NCBI GenBank assembly: GCA_031291175.1
Contig: JARLJO010000049.1
Span: forward strand, 62,001-126,000
DNA length: 64,000 nt
Reading direction: 5' to 3'
From: Gammaproteobacteria bacterium
Lineage (GTDB): Bacteria > Pseudomonadota > Gammaproteobacteria > DSM-16500
This document shows positions 25,743 through 36,610 of the stretch, in pieces (position 1 is the stretch's first letter; each line of letters opens with the position of its first letter). The notes under the pieces were generated by a model. The model ran no database searches. It was given only the letters and a program-made list of their open reading frames with translations, and was not told where the DNA came from. The position numbers and the translations under genes were made by a program.

Positions 25743-26999
25743 TCATCCAAATATGGCTCGCAACGCGCAAAAGAACAAAGTCGCAAGTCCAGCTGCAGCG
25801 GGAATGGTAACAATCCACGACATAAAAATGTTTCGAATCACATTCAAATTCAGCGCATCAATACCGCGCGCTAAACCCACACCAAAGACAGCGCCAACCA
25901 GTGTTTGCGTAGCGGAAACCGGAATCCCCGTACTGGTTGATACAATCACGGTACTGGCCGCCGCTAAGGTTGCCGCAAATGCTCGACTGGGAGTCAAGGT
26001 CGTGATGGCACTACCGACCGTTGCAATCACTTTGCGGCCATACATCACCAATCCCAGCACAACGCCCAGACAACCAAATAACATAATGCCGTAAAATAGC
26101 CAGCCATCATGCATAGGCTGACCTTCTAATACTTGACTGATGACACCAGCGATGGGACCCACGGCAATTGCCACATCATTTGAACCGTGCGCAAACACCA
26201 TCGCGCAAGCGGTAAATGCCATCAATACACTGAACATATTCTCAATATACTGAAACTGCGTATGCCGGTTTAATTTAAATTTTAACTTCAAGCGAATACG
26301 CTTGATGGCATTCATTCCCAAGACAAACACAGCAACGGCTGTACTCAACACAACCAAACTGGTTTGAATAAAATTAAGTCTAATATGAAAATGGTGCAAC
26401 CCTTTCAGCGCGGTCATTAAGGCCAGCACAATGCCAACCATAAATAAATAAACGGGAACATAGCGTTCTGCAGCTTGAAGTGGATTTTCTGCGCCTAAAA
26501 TATAGCGCCTGATGGAAATAAATAAGAGAAAAGAAATGACACCGGCAATGGTCGGTGAACTAAACCAGCTAATAGCAATCACACCCACTTCTTGCCAACG
26601 CACAGCATGCATACCCAGCATGATGGCGCCAACGCCCACTAAAGCACCGACAATGGCGTTTGTAATAGAAACAGGCATCCCGAGAATACTGGCTGTTGTC
26701 ATCCATGCCGCACCAGCCAACAAGACCGATAACATTTCATAGATAAATAATTTGGGGGTATGCTCGAAGACACTCGGTTCGATGATGCCGCCCCGAATGG
26801 TATCGGTGACCTCACTGCCGCCCAAAAATGCCCCTGCAATCTCAAAGATAATCGCAATGATAATAGCTTGCTTGACCGTAATCGCTTTCGAGCCCATGGC
26901 CGTACTCATGATATTGGCGAGATCATTCGCGCCAACACCCCACGTCATCCACAGCCCTACGCTACAAGCAAGTATGATAAAAATTAAGCCGTATTCCAT
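25743..26999 (-). CDS. PiT-family inorganic phosphate transporter
   Basis: 418 residues with ten or more membrane segments. Both PiT signature repeats are present: GANDLANIMSTAMGSKAIT near the N-terminus and AHGSNDVAIAVGPIAG in the second half. It takes up phosphate (as metal phosphate) with protons or sodium. The DUF47 protein 13 bases upstream is its usual partner. It is followed directly by punA, whose reaction uses phosphate. Confidence 0.93.
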   Translation of the reverse strand: MEYGLIFIILACSVGLWMTWGVGANDLANIMSTAMGSKAITVKQAIIIAIIFEIAGAFLGGSEVTDTIRGGIIEPSVFEHTPKLFIYEMLSVLLAGAAWMTTASILGMPVSITNAIVGALVGVGAIMLGMHAVRWQEVGVIAISWFSSPTIAGVISFLLFISIRRYILGAENPLQAAERYVPVYLFMVGIVLALMTALKGLHHFHIRLNFIQTSLVVLSTAVAVFVLGMNAIKRIRLKLKFKLNRHTQFQYIENMFSVLMAFTACAMVFAHGSNDVAIAVGPIAGVISQVLEGQPMHDGWLFYGIMLFGCLGVVLGLVMYGRKVIATVGSAITTLTPSRAFAATLAAASTVIVSTSTGIPVSATQTLVGAVFGVGLARGIDALNLNVIRNIFMSWIVTIPAAAGLATLFFCALRAIFG

Positions 27000-27012
27000 A
27001 GAAAAAGTTATC

Positions 27013-27690
27013 TCACCTAGCTAACAAAATTTGCAAACGATCACCAATATCCTGCGCTCTGTCTGCTAAGTCACCCGTCCATTCAATCACTTTATACAGA
27101 AATATCACATTTATTGGCGGCAGCTTTTCTTCTAACCCAAACACAATATGCCGCAATCCAATTTGCTTTTCGTCTGTGTCGCGCTCTATCTGCGACAATT
27201 TGGCGATCATCCCTTCAACTAACTTAATTTCATTACCGCTGAACCCCGTTTCCAGCAACTCGTCCAACTCATGAATTGCCGCATCCGCTTGCAAAGAAGC
27301 TTCGATGCAACGTTTTAAAAATGCCACGAATGGCGCTGCAATAGACTCAGGGAAAATCATTTTGCGCCCCATCACAATCCCTGCAATATCCTTGGCCTTA
27401 TTTGCTAGTCGATCTTGCACACTGAGTAATTCTAATAAATCACTACGCGAGACCGGCATAAACAAGCCTTTAGGCAAGTGGATACGCAGGTCTCTTTTCA
27501 TTTCATCTGCTTCATTTTCAAGACGCGCAATCTCGTGCTGAAAACGCTCAACAGCAGCCCAATCTTGTTTTAAAGCCGCATCAAAAAAAGGCGCCAGCTC
27601 TTTGACACAAGCATGGACTTTTGACATGTGCTCTTCTAATGGCCCAATCGGTGAACGGCCAAACATATTCAGAAAAGGCGTTGTTGGCAT
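27013..27690 (-). CDS. DUF47 (PhoU-like) protein, TIGR00153 family
   Basis: 225 residues, mostly helical, with two PhoU-like halves. Motifs include the start FLNMFGRSPIGPLEEHM, the ENEADEMKRDLRIHL segment near 53-67 and the late EWTGDLADRAQDIGDRL. These acidic/aspartate clusters bind metal in PhoU relatives. Proteins of this family are almost always encoded before a PiT transporter, as here, and are thought to regulate it. It is 13 bases downstream of gap in the same direction. Confidence 0.92.
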   Translation of the reverse strand: MPTTPFLNMFGRSPIGPLEEHMSKVHACVKELAPFFDAALKQDWAAVERFQHEIARLENEADEMKRDLRIHLPKGLFMPVSRSDLLELLSVQDRLANKAKDIAGIVMGRKMIFPESIAAPFVAFLKRCIEASLQADAAIHELDELLETGFSGNEIKLVEGMIAKLSQIERDTDEKQIGLRHIVFGLEEKLPPINVIFLYKVIEWTGDLADRAQDIGDRLQILLAR

Positions 27691-27703
27691 CGTTTATATC
27701 CTT

Positions 27704-28741
27704 TTAAACAGCCGCTTTCGCTTTTTGGTCTTTTGTCGCTTTCATGAGCGCGCCTGTCACATCCAACATACGATTGGAGAAACCCCACTCATTGTCATAC
27801 CAAGACAAGACCTTCACTAAGGTGCCAGCCACTTTGGTATGCGCCGTGTCCACAATCGATGAAGCGGGATTGTGATTAAAGTCGATAGAAACTAATGGTA
27901 AATCATTTATTTCAAGGACACCTTTTAATGGGCCGGAAGCAGCCGCATCGCGTAGAATTTGATTCACTTCTTCAACCGTTGTTTCGCGTTTTGCAACAAA
28001 CGTAAAATCGACTACCGACACATTAATCGTCGGCACGCGAATCGAAAAGCCATCGAGCTTGCCATTTAATTCAGGCATCACTAAACCCACAGCGAGAGCC
28101 GCACCGGTTTTGGTTGGAATCATTGAGTGGGTAGCAGAGCGCGCACGATGCAAATCTTTATGGAACACATCAATGAGGACTTGGTCATTGGTATAGGAAT
28201 GCACAGTGTTCATCAAACCACTCACAATACCCAATTTGTCATTCAACGGTTTAACCAGCGGCGCAAGACAGTTGGTGGTGCAAGATGCATTAGAAATAAT
28301 AGTATCGGATTGTTTGAGTACGTGATCATTCACACCGAACACAATGGTGGCATCCACATCGGTCGCTGGTGCTGAAATAATGACTTTTTTCGCACCCGCT
28401 TCAATGTGTGCTCCGGCTTTTTCTTTGCTGGTAAATAAGCCTGTGCATTCATAAACAACATCGATGTTCAATTCGCGCCACGGTAATTTTTTGGGATCGC
28501 GTTCTGCGACCACACGAATTTTATCGCCGTTGATGACAAGATCACTGCCACTCACTTCTACTGTGCCTTGAAATTTACCGTGCGTGGTATCATAACGCGT
28601 TAAATGGGCATTGGTTTCCACATCACCCAAATCATTAATTGCAACAATTTGAATATCAGGACGGTTCGCTCTTTCATAAAACGCTCTCAGAATATTACGT
28701 CCAATTCGTCCGTAACCATTAATTGCAACGCGGATAGGCAT
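27704..28741 (-). CDS. gap: Glyceraldehyde-3-phosphate dehydrogenase
   Basis: 345 residues. The NAD site has the GYGRIGRN motif at 9-16, and the catalytic cysteine C154 lies in [12 protein letters not shown], with the partner histidine in NTVHSYT. It converts glyceraldehyde-3-phosphate to 1,3-bisphosphoglycerate in the cytoplasm. The [12 protein letters not shown] segment is seen in the branch that includes Epd (erythrose-4-phosphate dehydrogenase), so activity on erythrose-4-phosphate is possible; the usual enzyme is the simplest reading because no other gap is present here. It is 32 bases after tkt. Confidence 0.92.
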   Translation of the reverse strand: MPIRVAINGYGRIGRNILRAFYERANRPDIQIVAINDLGDVETNAHLTRYDTTHGKFQGTVEVSGSDLVINGDKIRVVAERDPKKLPWRELNIDVVYECTGLFTSKEKAGAHIEAGAKKVIISAPATDVDATIVFGVNDHVLKQSDTIISNASCTTNCLAPLVKPLNDKLGIVSGLMNTVHSYTNDQVLIDVFHKDLHRARSATHSMIPTKTGAALAVGLVMPELNGKLDGFSIRVPTINVSVVDFTFVAKRETTVEEVNQILRDAAASGPLKGVLEINDLPLVSIDFNHNPASSIVDTAHTKVAGTLVKVLSWYDNEWGFSNRMLDVTGALMKATKDQKAKAAV

Positions 28742-28773
28742 GGGAAATCTCCAGTCAAATTTTCTAAAAAAAA

Positions 28774-30801
28774 TTATATCGCTTCAGCGCGCAAACTGTT
28801 TTTTTGTCGCGCAATCATCTCTTCTGCAATAGCCACAACATGCTCTACTGTAAAACCGTTCTCTTTAAACACTTCTTTCGCAGGCGCTGATGCGCCAAAA
28901 TGATCAAGGCCTAAAATCCTGCCCGAACATCCGACAAACTTATACCAACCATCACTTGATGCCGCTTCAATGGCGATTCTTGCGGCCACCTCTTCTGGTA
29001 AAACTTCTGATTGATACGCCAAGTCTTGCGCCAGAAAAACATCCGTCGATGGCATGGAAACCACACGCATCTTTTGGCCCATCTCCGTCAACTTGGCAGC
29101 GGCACTGACAGCCAAACTGACCTCAGAACCTGTCGCAATCAAGATGATATCTGGCTTGCCAATACAATCCAAAAGCACATATCCACCGCGTGCAATATTG
29201 GCCAAACCTTTTGCATCGCGCTCCAAGTGCGGCAGACTTTGGCGTGAGAACAGCAAACAACTGGGGCCATGATACTCGATCGCCGCGCGCCAAGCCACCG
29301 CGGATTCTACCGCGTCTGCAGGCCGCCAGAGAGACAAATTAGGGATCAAACGCAAGCTTGGAGCTTGCTCAACAGGCTGATGGGTAGGACCATCTTCCCC
29401 CAAGCCAATAGAGTCATGGGTATAAACAAAAACAGCTTTAATTTTCATCAATGCAGCCAGCCGAACGGCATTGCGCGCGTAGTCTGAAAAAGTGAGAAAA
29501 GTGCCGCCGAAAGGGATAATACCCCCAGACAGCGCCATTCCATTTAAGATAGCCGTCATCCCAAATTCTCGCACGCCGTAATGAATATAGCGTCCTTCGG
29601 GTGTGTTTTTGGAAAAAACAGTCACGCCTTTCCAATCGGTTAAATTAGAACCTGTCAAATCGGCGGAACCACCTATCATCTCAGGCAAGATTTGCGCGTA
29701 ATGATTCAAGCAAAGCTGTGAGGCTTTACGCGTTGCCATGGCTTCTTTCTTTTCTTGGAATGTTTGTATTAATGTATCGACGTGCGCTGCCCAATTGGCT
29801 GGGAGCTGCTTCTGATAACGACGAGTTAACTCAACCGCTAAATCAGGATAGGCTTTTGTATATTCAGCAAAAAGAGACTGCCACTTGGCTTCTCGCGCCG
29901 CCCCTTTGGTTTTGGCATCCCACCCTGCGTAAATTTCGGTTGGGATAACAAAAGGAGGATAGTTCCAACCTAACTGAGTTCTAGCGGCTGCAATTTCAGC
30001 ATCACCTAATGGCGCGCCATGGGTCTCTGCGGTGCCCGCCAGATTCGGAGAACCCCAACCAATTACCGTTTTACAACAAATCAACGTGGGCTTATCGGTC
30101 ACCGCTTTGGCTTCAGCAATGGCTTTGTGAATCGCATCACTATCATGACCATCGACATTCGCAATCACATGCCAGCCGTAGGCTTCAAATCTTTTTGGGG
30201 TGTTATCGGTAAACCAGCCTTCCACTTCGCCATCAATCGAAATGCCATTGTCATCATAAATTGTAATCAGCTTACCCAGACCAAAAGTACCGGCCAGAGA
30301 ACACGCTTCATGAGAAATACCTTCCATCAGGCAACCATCGCCGACAAAAACATAGGTGTAGTGATCAATAATGGGGAAGCCATCGCGGTTAAAAATCTTT
30401 GCCATGTGCTTTTCTGCCATGGCCATACCGACAGCATTGGCTAAACCTTGGCCTAATGGACCTGTGGTGGTTTCAATGCCTGGGGTCTCGCCTACTTCAG
30501 GATGACCCGGTGTTTTTGAGTGTAACTGACGGAATTGCTTCAGATCTTCTATTGAGAGATCGTAACCTGTGAGATGCAGCAGCGAATAATGCAACATGCC
30601 ACCGTGGCCATTCGATAGGATAAAACGATCACGATTAGACCAGTGTGGATTGTTTGGATTGTGTTGTAAAAAATCATTCCACAACACTTCAGCAATATCA
30701 GCCATGCCCATTGGCATGCCGGGATGACCGGAGTTTGCTTTTTGTACGGCATCCATGCTTAACGCACGAATCGCATTGGCTAGCTCTCTGCGGTTAGGCA
30801 T
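28774..30801 (-). CDS. tkt: Transketolase
   Basis: 675 residues, full length. The thiamine diphosphate motif [18 protein letters not shown] begins near 154. The [18 protein letters not shown] start, the middle-domain [20 protein letters not shown] and the C-terminal [14 protein letters not shown] are typical. It shuttles two-carbon units between pentose phosphates and glycolysis, here linking nucleoside-derived ribose-5-phosphate to glyceraldehyde-3-phosphate. tkt-gap is followed by the phosphate and nucleoside genes on the same strand. A dispersed hairpin element lies 27 bases upstream of its start codon. Confidence 0.96.
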   Translation of the reverse strand: MPNRRELANAIRALSMDAVQKANSGHPGMPMGMADIAEVLWNDFLQHNPNNPHWSNRDRFILSNGHGGMLHYSLLHLTGYDLSIEDLKQFRQLHSKTPGHPEVGETPGIETTTGPLGQGLANAVGMAMAEKHMAKIFNRDGFPIIDHYTYVFVGDGCLMEGISHEACSLAGTFGLGKLITIYDDNGISIDGEVEGWFTDNTPKRFEAYGWHVIANVDGHDSDAIHKAIAEAKAVTDKPTLICCKTVIGWGSPNLAGTAETHGAPLGDAEIAAARTQLGWNYPPFVIPTEIYAGWDAKTKGAAREAKWQSLFAEYTKAYPDLAVELTRRYQKQLPANWAAHVDTLIQTFQEKKEAMATRKASQLCLNHYAQILPEMIGGSADLTGSNLTDWKGVTVFSKNTPEGRYIHYGVREFGMTAILNGMALSGGIIPFGGTFLTFSDYARNAVRLAALMKIKAVFVYTHDSIGLGEDGPTHQPVEQAPSLRLIPNLSLWRPADAVESAVAWRAAIEYHGPSCLLFSRQSLPHLERDAKGLANIARGGYVLLDCIGKPDIILIATGSEVSLAVSAAAKLTEMGQKMRVVSMPSTDVFLAQDLAYQSEVLPEEVAARIAIEAASSDGWYKFVGCSGRILGLDHFGASAPAKEVFKENGFTVEHVVAIAEEMIARQKNSLRAEAI

Positions 30802-30828
30802 AAGTTTACTTTACTCCTGATACTGATA

Positions 30829-30950
30829 TTGACTGGGGTCCTGTCAGGGTAGATTGTATTTTTTCGTGCTCGCGGGCGTAGCAGCGTAAAAATACAATCT
30901 ACCCTGACACCCCGTTTTTTTTAATTCACTTCCACCAGTGGAAGTGAATG
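30829..30950 (+). repeat. Dispersed hairpin element, copy D, with satellite palindrome
   Basis: The inner arms CAGGGTAGATTGTATTTTT and AAAAATACAATCTACCCTG are perfectly complementary over 19 bp, although four positions differ from other copies. It ends ACACCCCGTTTTTTTT and is followed by the satellite CACTTCCACCAGTGGAAGTG. It sits between the membrane gene and tkt, both on the minus strand. Confidence 0.92.
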
Positions 30951-30976
30951 GTCGAGGCATGGAAAACTTCCGAATC

Positions 30977-33085
30977 TTACCTGATATTTTGGCTTTTTCC
31001 CACTTTGAAAAAAACGGGGCGAAAAGAGATGAGCGCCAGCAAAAAGAGACAAGCCGCCAATGCCCACGCTACTCTACTAATGGCATTAGCCCAAGCCAAG
31101 CCGCGAAACGCTATTTGAATAACATTAGTCTGCCCCTGCTCTGGAATAATACCCACCATCACCCTGTCATCTCGCATGACACTCAAATAAGGCGCAGGCT
31201 TGCCATTTAAAATGACACGCAACAATTGGGGATAATAAAGAATCGGTAGCTCAATTAAACGCGTGCCCTTTGGCACATAGATTTCACACGTTGTCGTTTC
31301 TTTTTGCAGACGGCAATGATTACGCATTTGATCGAGATTCAATATTTCCGTCGGCTTTAAAAAACCGGTCAGTACAATTTTTTCGATACTCAAATCATGC
31401 TGATGCTGAATTTTGTTAGCAACAGACGCTCTCTCTGTCTTTGGCTTAAACTGTAAATAATAGGGAGCAAGCGACGGACTGGTGAGCGGTATCGCTCCTA
31501 GTGGAACTAGCCATTCAAATTTGCCGCTTTTTAACGGGGACCTTGCAACCTCGGTCCCGTTAACGAACATTAACATTTCCTGCGAAGCCACATGTTTTTG
31601 CGGAACCTGACCTCTCACCAAAACGAAAGGCTGTGCGCCTAGATTAAAAGGAACAAGTGGTATTAACTTGGCTAAATCTAACTTGACGACACCAGGACGA
31701 GTCTCATCTTTGACTGCTGAAGGCTCCAGTATCACTCTATCCATGACATCAATCTGCTTCAAATACCGTTGTTCATCTATCACATACGAATCTGAATTGT
31801 AATAAAATTCGGGCTTTTTCACGAACGCCGAAAAATTCACATAATTGACTTCCACAACCGGCAGCCATGCCCGTGTGGCCACAATGACCAAGAGCACGCC
31901 TAAAATCGCATGACGGACGTCCAATTTATTCTTGAATAACCAACAAATAGACCAAGCAAATAAAAGCGAACCTATCCACATCATTTGCCCGAGTAGTCGC
32001 CACGTATATTGCAAGACCATGGTTTGTGGTGGCAACCATTTCCAAAAATTGATTGGCGACCACGTCATCAAAAAAGCGAGCACCAACGTCACAAACAAGC
32101 AATAGAACCATGACTTAGCTAATGGTCTTTCTAACACTACCCCTCTCATCATGGCATACAAACAAATTCCGGCCCCCATCATCACAGGCAATCCAATGCT
32201 AGGATGCACACCCAAAACAATATTAGGCGAATCAGCAATTGATGCGCCAGGCGAGATGAGATTTAAAAAAGGCACACGAGAAAGATGAAACATCGTGCTG
32301 CTTATGGTGTTTTGAACCCAAAAATATTTTCCCAATAACACCACAGGGACGAGATACCAAAATGCTAACAAAATCGCGAAACTAAAAGCGACACCCACTG
32401 TAATGAGACTTCTCCATCGTTTTATATCCATCATCGTTAACAACAAAAGAAAAAAAGCGATAAAAAAAGCGGTATAAAGAAAGGTGATTAAATGAATCGT
32501 GGCCATTGCATACCATGCAATAGCTGTTTGCAAGAAGGTTTTTGCGTTTAAATGATAATAACAACGTAAAGTATAAAAAAGCACAAGCGGCAAAATGCCA
32601 ATTGAAATCGCCTCATTAAATGCACCGACATGATTAATCACAATAATATTATAAGGTGAGGTGAGATACGCAATAGCAGCAAGCGTCGCAGCAATGGTTG
32701 ACTGAGTTAACCAAGACGCCAACCGATACATATAAATACCACCAATAAACATCGCCAACCAAATAGTCGCCTTATAGGCTACATATGGATTCGAAGGGGT
32801 AAACCATTTGTAAATAAATGCGGCCAGGGTGTAGGAACTTGGCGAATAAAACTGATAAAACGGATAACGCCAACCTGAAAGCTCAACCGGCGCAACACGC
32901 AAAGGAAACTGCCCTTCACTCAATGCAATCTTAGCTTGAATGATACCCACGATGTGGTTAACCATATCGCCCAAGTTCGGCATTAGCGTATTCGATGCCA
33001 TGGGCTCAAGCACTGACATCGCCACCAATCCCAGCAGCATGGCGAGCAACAAACGTTCTGACCAAGTTGTAGAAGTTAACTGCAT
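30977..33085 (-). CDS. Large polytopic membrane protein (PTPS_related / GT-C-like), paralogue 2
   Basis: 702 residues. About ten to twelve membrane segments in 1-420, a periplasmic domain at about 430-670, and a final membrane segment at about 672-692. A loop after the first segment holds NLGDMVNHIVG, and WRYPFYQFYSPSSY follows, a layout that resembles the PTPS_related membrane family and GT-C glycosyltransferases. The periplasmic part ends with the paired-cysteine segment NHCRLQKETTTCEI. It is a tandem duplicate of the gene upstream, 20 bases apart, and may transfer sugars to a lipid-linked surface glycan. The function is not proven by sequence. Confidence 0.6.
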   Translation of the reverse strand: MQLTSTTWSERLLLAMLLGLVAMSVLEPMASNTLMPNLGDMVNHIVGIIQAKIALSEGQFPLRVAPVELSGWRYPFYQFYSPSSYTLAAFIYKWFTPSNPYVAYKATIWLAMFIGGIYMYRLASWLTQSTIAATLAAIAYLTSPYNIIVINHVGAFNEAISIGILPLVLFYTLRCYYHLNAKTFLQTAIAWYAMATIHLITFLYTAFFIAFFLLLLTMMDIKRWRSLITVGVAFSFAILLAFWYLVPVVLLGKYFWVQNTISSTMFHLSRVPFLNLISPGASIADSPNIVLGVHPSIGLPVMMGAGICLYAMMRGVVLERPLAKSWFYCLFVTLVLAFLMTWSPINFWKWLPPQTMVLQYTWRLLGQMMWIGSLLFAWSICWLFKNKLDVRHAILGVLLVIVATRAWLPVVEVNYVNFSAFVKKPEFYYNSDSYVIDEQRYLKQIDVMDRVILEPSAVKDETRPGVVKLDLAKLIPLVPFNLGAQPFVLVRGQVPQKHVASQEMLMFVNGTEVARSPLKSGKFEWLVPLGAIPLTSPSLAPYYLQFKPKTERASVANKIQHQHDLSIEKIVLTGFLKPTEILNLDQMRNHCRLQKETTTCEIYVPKGTRLIELPILYYPQLLRVILNGKPAPYLSVMRDDRVMVGIIPEQGQTNVIQIAFRGLAWANAISRVAWALAACLFLLALISFRPVFFKVGKSQNIR

Positions 33086-33105
33086 AATATTGCTGTTACC
33101 TTAGT

Positions 33106-35229
33106 TCAATTTTCAATATGTCGGCTTGTCAACGTTTTCATTTTAAAGAAAAGGATTTTGACTGCGATAAAACACAAAAACAGTAGCCATAAATACCACG
33201 TCACCTTGCTCATGAAATTAGCCCATGGCAATCCCCGAAACTGCACAACTATCGTGTTCACTTTACCTGGTTCCGGCATCACACCCACAATGAGTCGACC
33301 TTGGTACATGACACTACCATAAGAAACAACATGATTATTCAGTATCACTTGCAATAATTGCGGATAATAAAGCACCGGCAATTCAATTAAATGCATATCG
33401 TGTGGGACATCTATCTGACATACGGTATTTTCTTTTTGTTGCTGGCAAAAGTGTTTTGTTTGGGCGACATCCATGGCTTCTGTTTTACTTAAAAAACCAC
33501 TGAGCACAATTTTTTCGACCAGAATATCGAGTTTATTGTTGGCACTGACGCCATCTAATTTAAATTGTAAAACAATCGGTTTTTTCGTTTTGAGGATGTC
33601 CGCTTTAGTGAGAGGAATGCGCCACTCAAAACGATTTTGTTGAACCTCATAATTGGCCATCGCCTTACCGTTTATATAAGCTGTCAATCGTGCTTTTTCT
33701 AATTTTGCGGCTTTAGGCATATTGCCTTTTACCAGCACTTCAGGATTTTTAGTCAAAGCAAAAGCTGACAGAGGAATAAGATAAGGCGTATTTAATTTTA
33801 AGGAATGAGGCAATGCACTATCTAGCGGACTAAATGCATCCACCACCAAACTGTCTATGGTGTTTACAAACGGCAAATATTTTTGCGCGTCAATCAAATA
33901 GATATCCGGGTGAGCAGCAAACACGGGATGCTTTACAAAATCAGCGAACTCTGCGTAATTGCGTTCAAACACAGGAAACCAGGCACCGGCTGTTGTCACA
34001 ATCAATAAGAGTCCAATCGCGACATGTCTATCATCCAACTTATTATTAAATAGCCAAGTCACAGCAAAACCAAACAAAAGCGCGCCTATCCATACCGTTT
34101 GGCCTATCAAGCGCCAACTATACTGAATGACTCTAAAAGATTGTGGTAGCCATCCCCAAATATCAATAGGCGACCACGCTAACAAAAAACCCAGCAAGAA
34201 CAAAACCACCAGGGTCGACATCCAATAGTTAGCACGCTTGGATGCTAATTTTTGTTTATGCCATAAAGCATAAAAGCACACCACAACTCCTGCGATAGAA
34301 AACAACCCCAAAGCAGGATTACTGCGCGTGATGATATCCATGACACCATTCACACCTTCCGTCTCAGTATAGGCAAGACTGGCCACTGGCGACAAAAGGC
34401 TTGAAAGAAAAGGTCGATACGCGTTAAAAACAGCCAAGCTAGAAAAAGAATGATTGATCACAAAATATTTTGCCAAGACAGCAATCGGCGCCAAAAACCA
34501 CATCGCCAGAAAACAAGCGAAAAGATAGGCAATGCCAACGTCTATTAAGCGATGCCAATGCCGACGATTTTTAATGGTAATTAAAAAAAGCATGAGGCCA
34601 ACAAAAAATGACGTACAAAGAAAAGTAATCAAATGAATAGTAATGAGCAGATACCAAACTAAAGCAGTTTGTATCAGTGTTTTATTTCGATGCGGATAAT
34701 AATATCGTTGCAACGTATAATAAACCACAGCCGGTAATAACCCGATAGCAATGGCTTCATTGAATGCACCCAAATGATTAATCAGAATAATATTATAAGG
34801 CGCAGTGAGATAAACGACACTGGCCAAGAGCGCCGCTGGTTTGGATTTCACAAACCAATAACTTAAACGATTCATATAAAGACCGCCAATCACATACGCC
34901 AGCCAAATAGTGGCCTTGTAGGCAATAAACGGATTCGAAGGGGTTAACCAACGATAAATGCTGCTCGCAACGAAATAGCTGGTGGGCGAATAAAACTGAT
35001 AAAAAGGATAGCGCCAACCGTCCTGATCACCCGTTGCAACACGCAATGGGAATTGGCCTTCCGCCAAAGCCGCTTTCGCCTGAATGATCGCATTCAAATG
35101 ATTGAGGTAATCTAAAATCATGGGAATCAGCGTATTAGAACCAATCGGAGCCAATAGCATCGCTGAAATTAACGCAAAAAATAAAACCAAGAGTAATCTT
35201 TGGCGCAAGAGATCAAATGTGAGCTTCAT
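33106..35229 (-). CDS. Large polytopic membrane protein (PTPS_related / GT-C-like), paralogue 1
   Basis: 707 residues, same architecture as the downstream gene. Shared blocks include ILDYLNHLNAIIQAKAALAE and WRYPFYQFYSPTSYF near the N-terminus, INHLGAFNEAIAIGLLP, the pair of cysteines in KHFCQQQKENTVCQI, and LIELPVLYYPQLLQVILN. About ten to twelve N-terminal membrane segments, then a periplasmic domain and a last membrane anchor. Its upstream region is divergent with metK. It is probably cotranscribed with paralogue 2. Both being kept suggests different substrates or a heteromer; this is inference. Confidence 0.6.
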   Translation of the reverse strand: MKLTFDLLRQRLLLVLFFALISAMLLAPIGSNTLIPMILDYLNHLNAIIQAKAALAEGQFPLRVATGDQDGWRYPFYQFYSPTSYFVASSIYRWLTPSNPFIAYKATIWLAYVIGGLYMNRLSYWFVKSKPAALLASVVYLTAPYNIILINHLGAFNEAIAIGLLPAVVYYTLQRYYYPHRNKTLIQTALVWYLLITIHLITFLCTSFFVGLMLFLITIKNRRHWHRLIDVGIAYLFACFLAMWFLAPIAVLAKYFVINHSFSSLAVFNAYRPFLSSLLSPVASLAYTETEGVNGVMDIITRSNPALGLFSIAGVVVCFYALWHKQKLASKRANYWMSTLVVLFLLGFLLAWSPIDIWGWLPQSFRVIQYSWRLIGQTVWIGALLFGFAVTWLFNNKLDDRHVAIGLLLIVTTAGAWFPVFERNYAEFADFVKHPVFAAHPDIYLIDAQKYLPFVNTIDSLVVDAFSPLDSALPHSLKLNTPYLIPLSAFALTKNPEVLVKGNMPKAAKLEKARLTAYINGKAMANYEVQQNRFEWRIPLTKADILKTKKPIVLQFKLDGVSANNKLDILVEKIVLSGFLSKTEAMDVAQTKHFCQQQKENTVCQIDVPHDMHLIELPVLYYPQLLQVILNNHVVSYGSVMYQGRLIVGVMPEPGKVNTIVVQFRGLPWANFMSKVTWYLWLLFLCFIAVKILFFKMKTLTSRHIEN

Positions 35230-35350
35230 GAGTTTATTTTCTCTTCCATCAGATTATAAGATAAGCGCAATGTATGTTACCTTAAAACCCCGTGAACATT
35301 CCTTAAAAAATTAGTATGATCATTTATTCTTTAAAAAAATAGGACGTCCT

Positions 35351-36505
35351 ATGCAAAAAGAGTTTCTCTTCACTTCAGAATCGGTCTCGGAAGGCCACCC
35401 TGATAAAATTGCCGATCAAATTTCTGATGCCATATTAGATGCGATATTAGAACAAGATCGCAATGCGCGTGTCGCCTGCGAGACTTATGTCAAAACCGGC
35501 ATGGTCATTGTCGGTGGTGAAATTTCTACCTCTGCCTGGGTCGATGTTGAGCAGATCACCCGAAATGTCGTTCGCGATATCGGCTATAACAGCTCAGAAA
35601 TCGGATTTGATTGGGAATCTTGCGCCGTCATGTCCGCCATTGGCAAACAATCCGTTGATATTGCTCAAGGCGTCGATAGAAAAAGCAAAGAAGATCAAGG
35701 TGCCGGCGACCAAGGACTGATGTTCGGATACGCCTCTAACGAAACTAGCGTTTTGATGCCAGCGCCTATTACGTATGCGCATCGCCTGGTTTTACGACAA
35801 GCACAACTGCGTAAAGAACATGTGCTCCCCTGGTTACGTCCTGACGCTAAAAGCCAAATCACTTTCCGCTATGTGAACAACAAACCCGTCAGCGTGCATA
35901 CGGTTGTCTTATCGACACAACATGATCCCAATATCAAACAAGCTGATTTAGTCGAAGCCGTGATTGAAGAAATTATCAAGCCAGTGTTGCCAGAAGAATG
36001 GATTGATAAAAATACTCGCTTCCTCGTGAATCCCACCGGTCGATTTGTGATTGGCGGCCCCTTAGGCGATTGCGGCTTAACGGGTCGAAAAATCATTGTG
36101 GACACCTACGGCGGCATGGCGCGTCATGGCGGCGGTTGCTTCTCTGGCAAAGATCCATCGAAAGTGGATAGATCAGGTGCCTATGCAGGTCGTTATGTTG
36201 CTAAAAACATCGTGGCAGCGGGCTTAGCCGAGCGCTGTGAAATTCAAATTTCTTACGCCATTGGTATCGCAGAACCGATTGCCATCAATGTTGAAACATT
36301 TGGCACGGGCAAAATCCCTGAAGATAAAATCATTGATCTCATTCGAGCGCATTTTGATTTGCGCCCTTATGGCATTATTAAAATGCTGGATTTATTGCAT
36401 CCCATTTATCGCCCCACTGCGGCTTATGGCCATTTTGGGCGCGAAGATTTAGATGTACGCTGGGAAAAAACAGACAAAGCCGATATCTTGCGTCAATCAC
36501 TGTAA
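35351..36505 (+). CDS. metK: S-adenosylmethionine synthase
   Basis: 384 residues, normal length. Signature motifs: the start [32 protein letters not shown] and [20 protein letters not shown]. It makes S-adenosylmethionine from methionine and ATP. The upstream 120 bases show no recognisable SAM riboswitch. An ACGTCCT stretch lies just before the ATG, with AGGACGT overlapping it as ribosome site. A hairpin (ATCCCCGC / GCGGGGAT) follows the stop. Confidence 0.97.
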   Translation: MQKEFLFTSESVSEGHPDKIADQISDAILDAILEQDRNARVACETYVKTGMVIVGGEISTSAWVDVEQITRNVVRDIGYNSSEIGFDWESCAVMSAIGKQSVDIAQGVDRKSKEDQGAGDQGLMFGYASNETSVLMPAPITYAHRLVLRQAQLRKEHVLPWLRPDAKSQITFRYVNNKPVSVHTVVLSTQHDPNIKQADLVEAVIEEIIKPVLPEEWIDKNTRFLVNPTGRFVIGGPLGDCGLTGRKIIVDTYGGMARHGGGCFSGKDPSKVDRSGAYAGRYVAKNIVAAGLAERCEIQISYAIGIAEPIAINVETFGTGKIPEDKIIDLIRAHFDLRPYGIIKMLDLLHPIYRPTAAYGHFGREDLDVRWEKTDKADILRQSL

Positions 36506-36522
36506 AAGTCGTCTGATCTTTT

Positions 36523-36547
36523 ATCCCCGCGCTTTGCTGGCGGGGAT
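36523..36547 (+). terminator. Hairpin after metK, weak terminator
   Basis: ATCCCCGC (36523-36530) pairs with GCGGGGAT (36540-36547). No T-run follows, so it may be a transcript-stabilising hairpin instead. Confidence 0.45.
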
Positions 36548-36610
36548 ATCAACATGCCGTAGCAAACAGTGTTTTTATGAATATAAAAGCAATTCTAAGA
36601 GGGATTTATC

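Noticed and set aside
35230-35350. Possible SAM riboswitch before metK
   Set aside because: The leader is short and AT-rich, with no pairing pattern of a SAM riboswitch.
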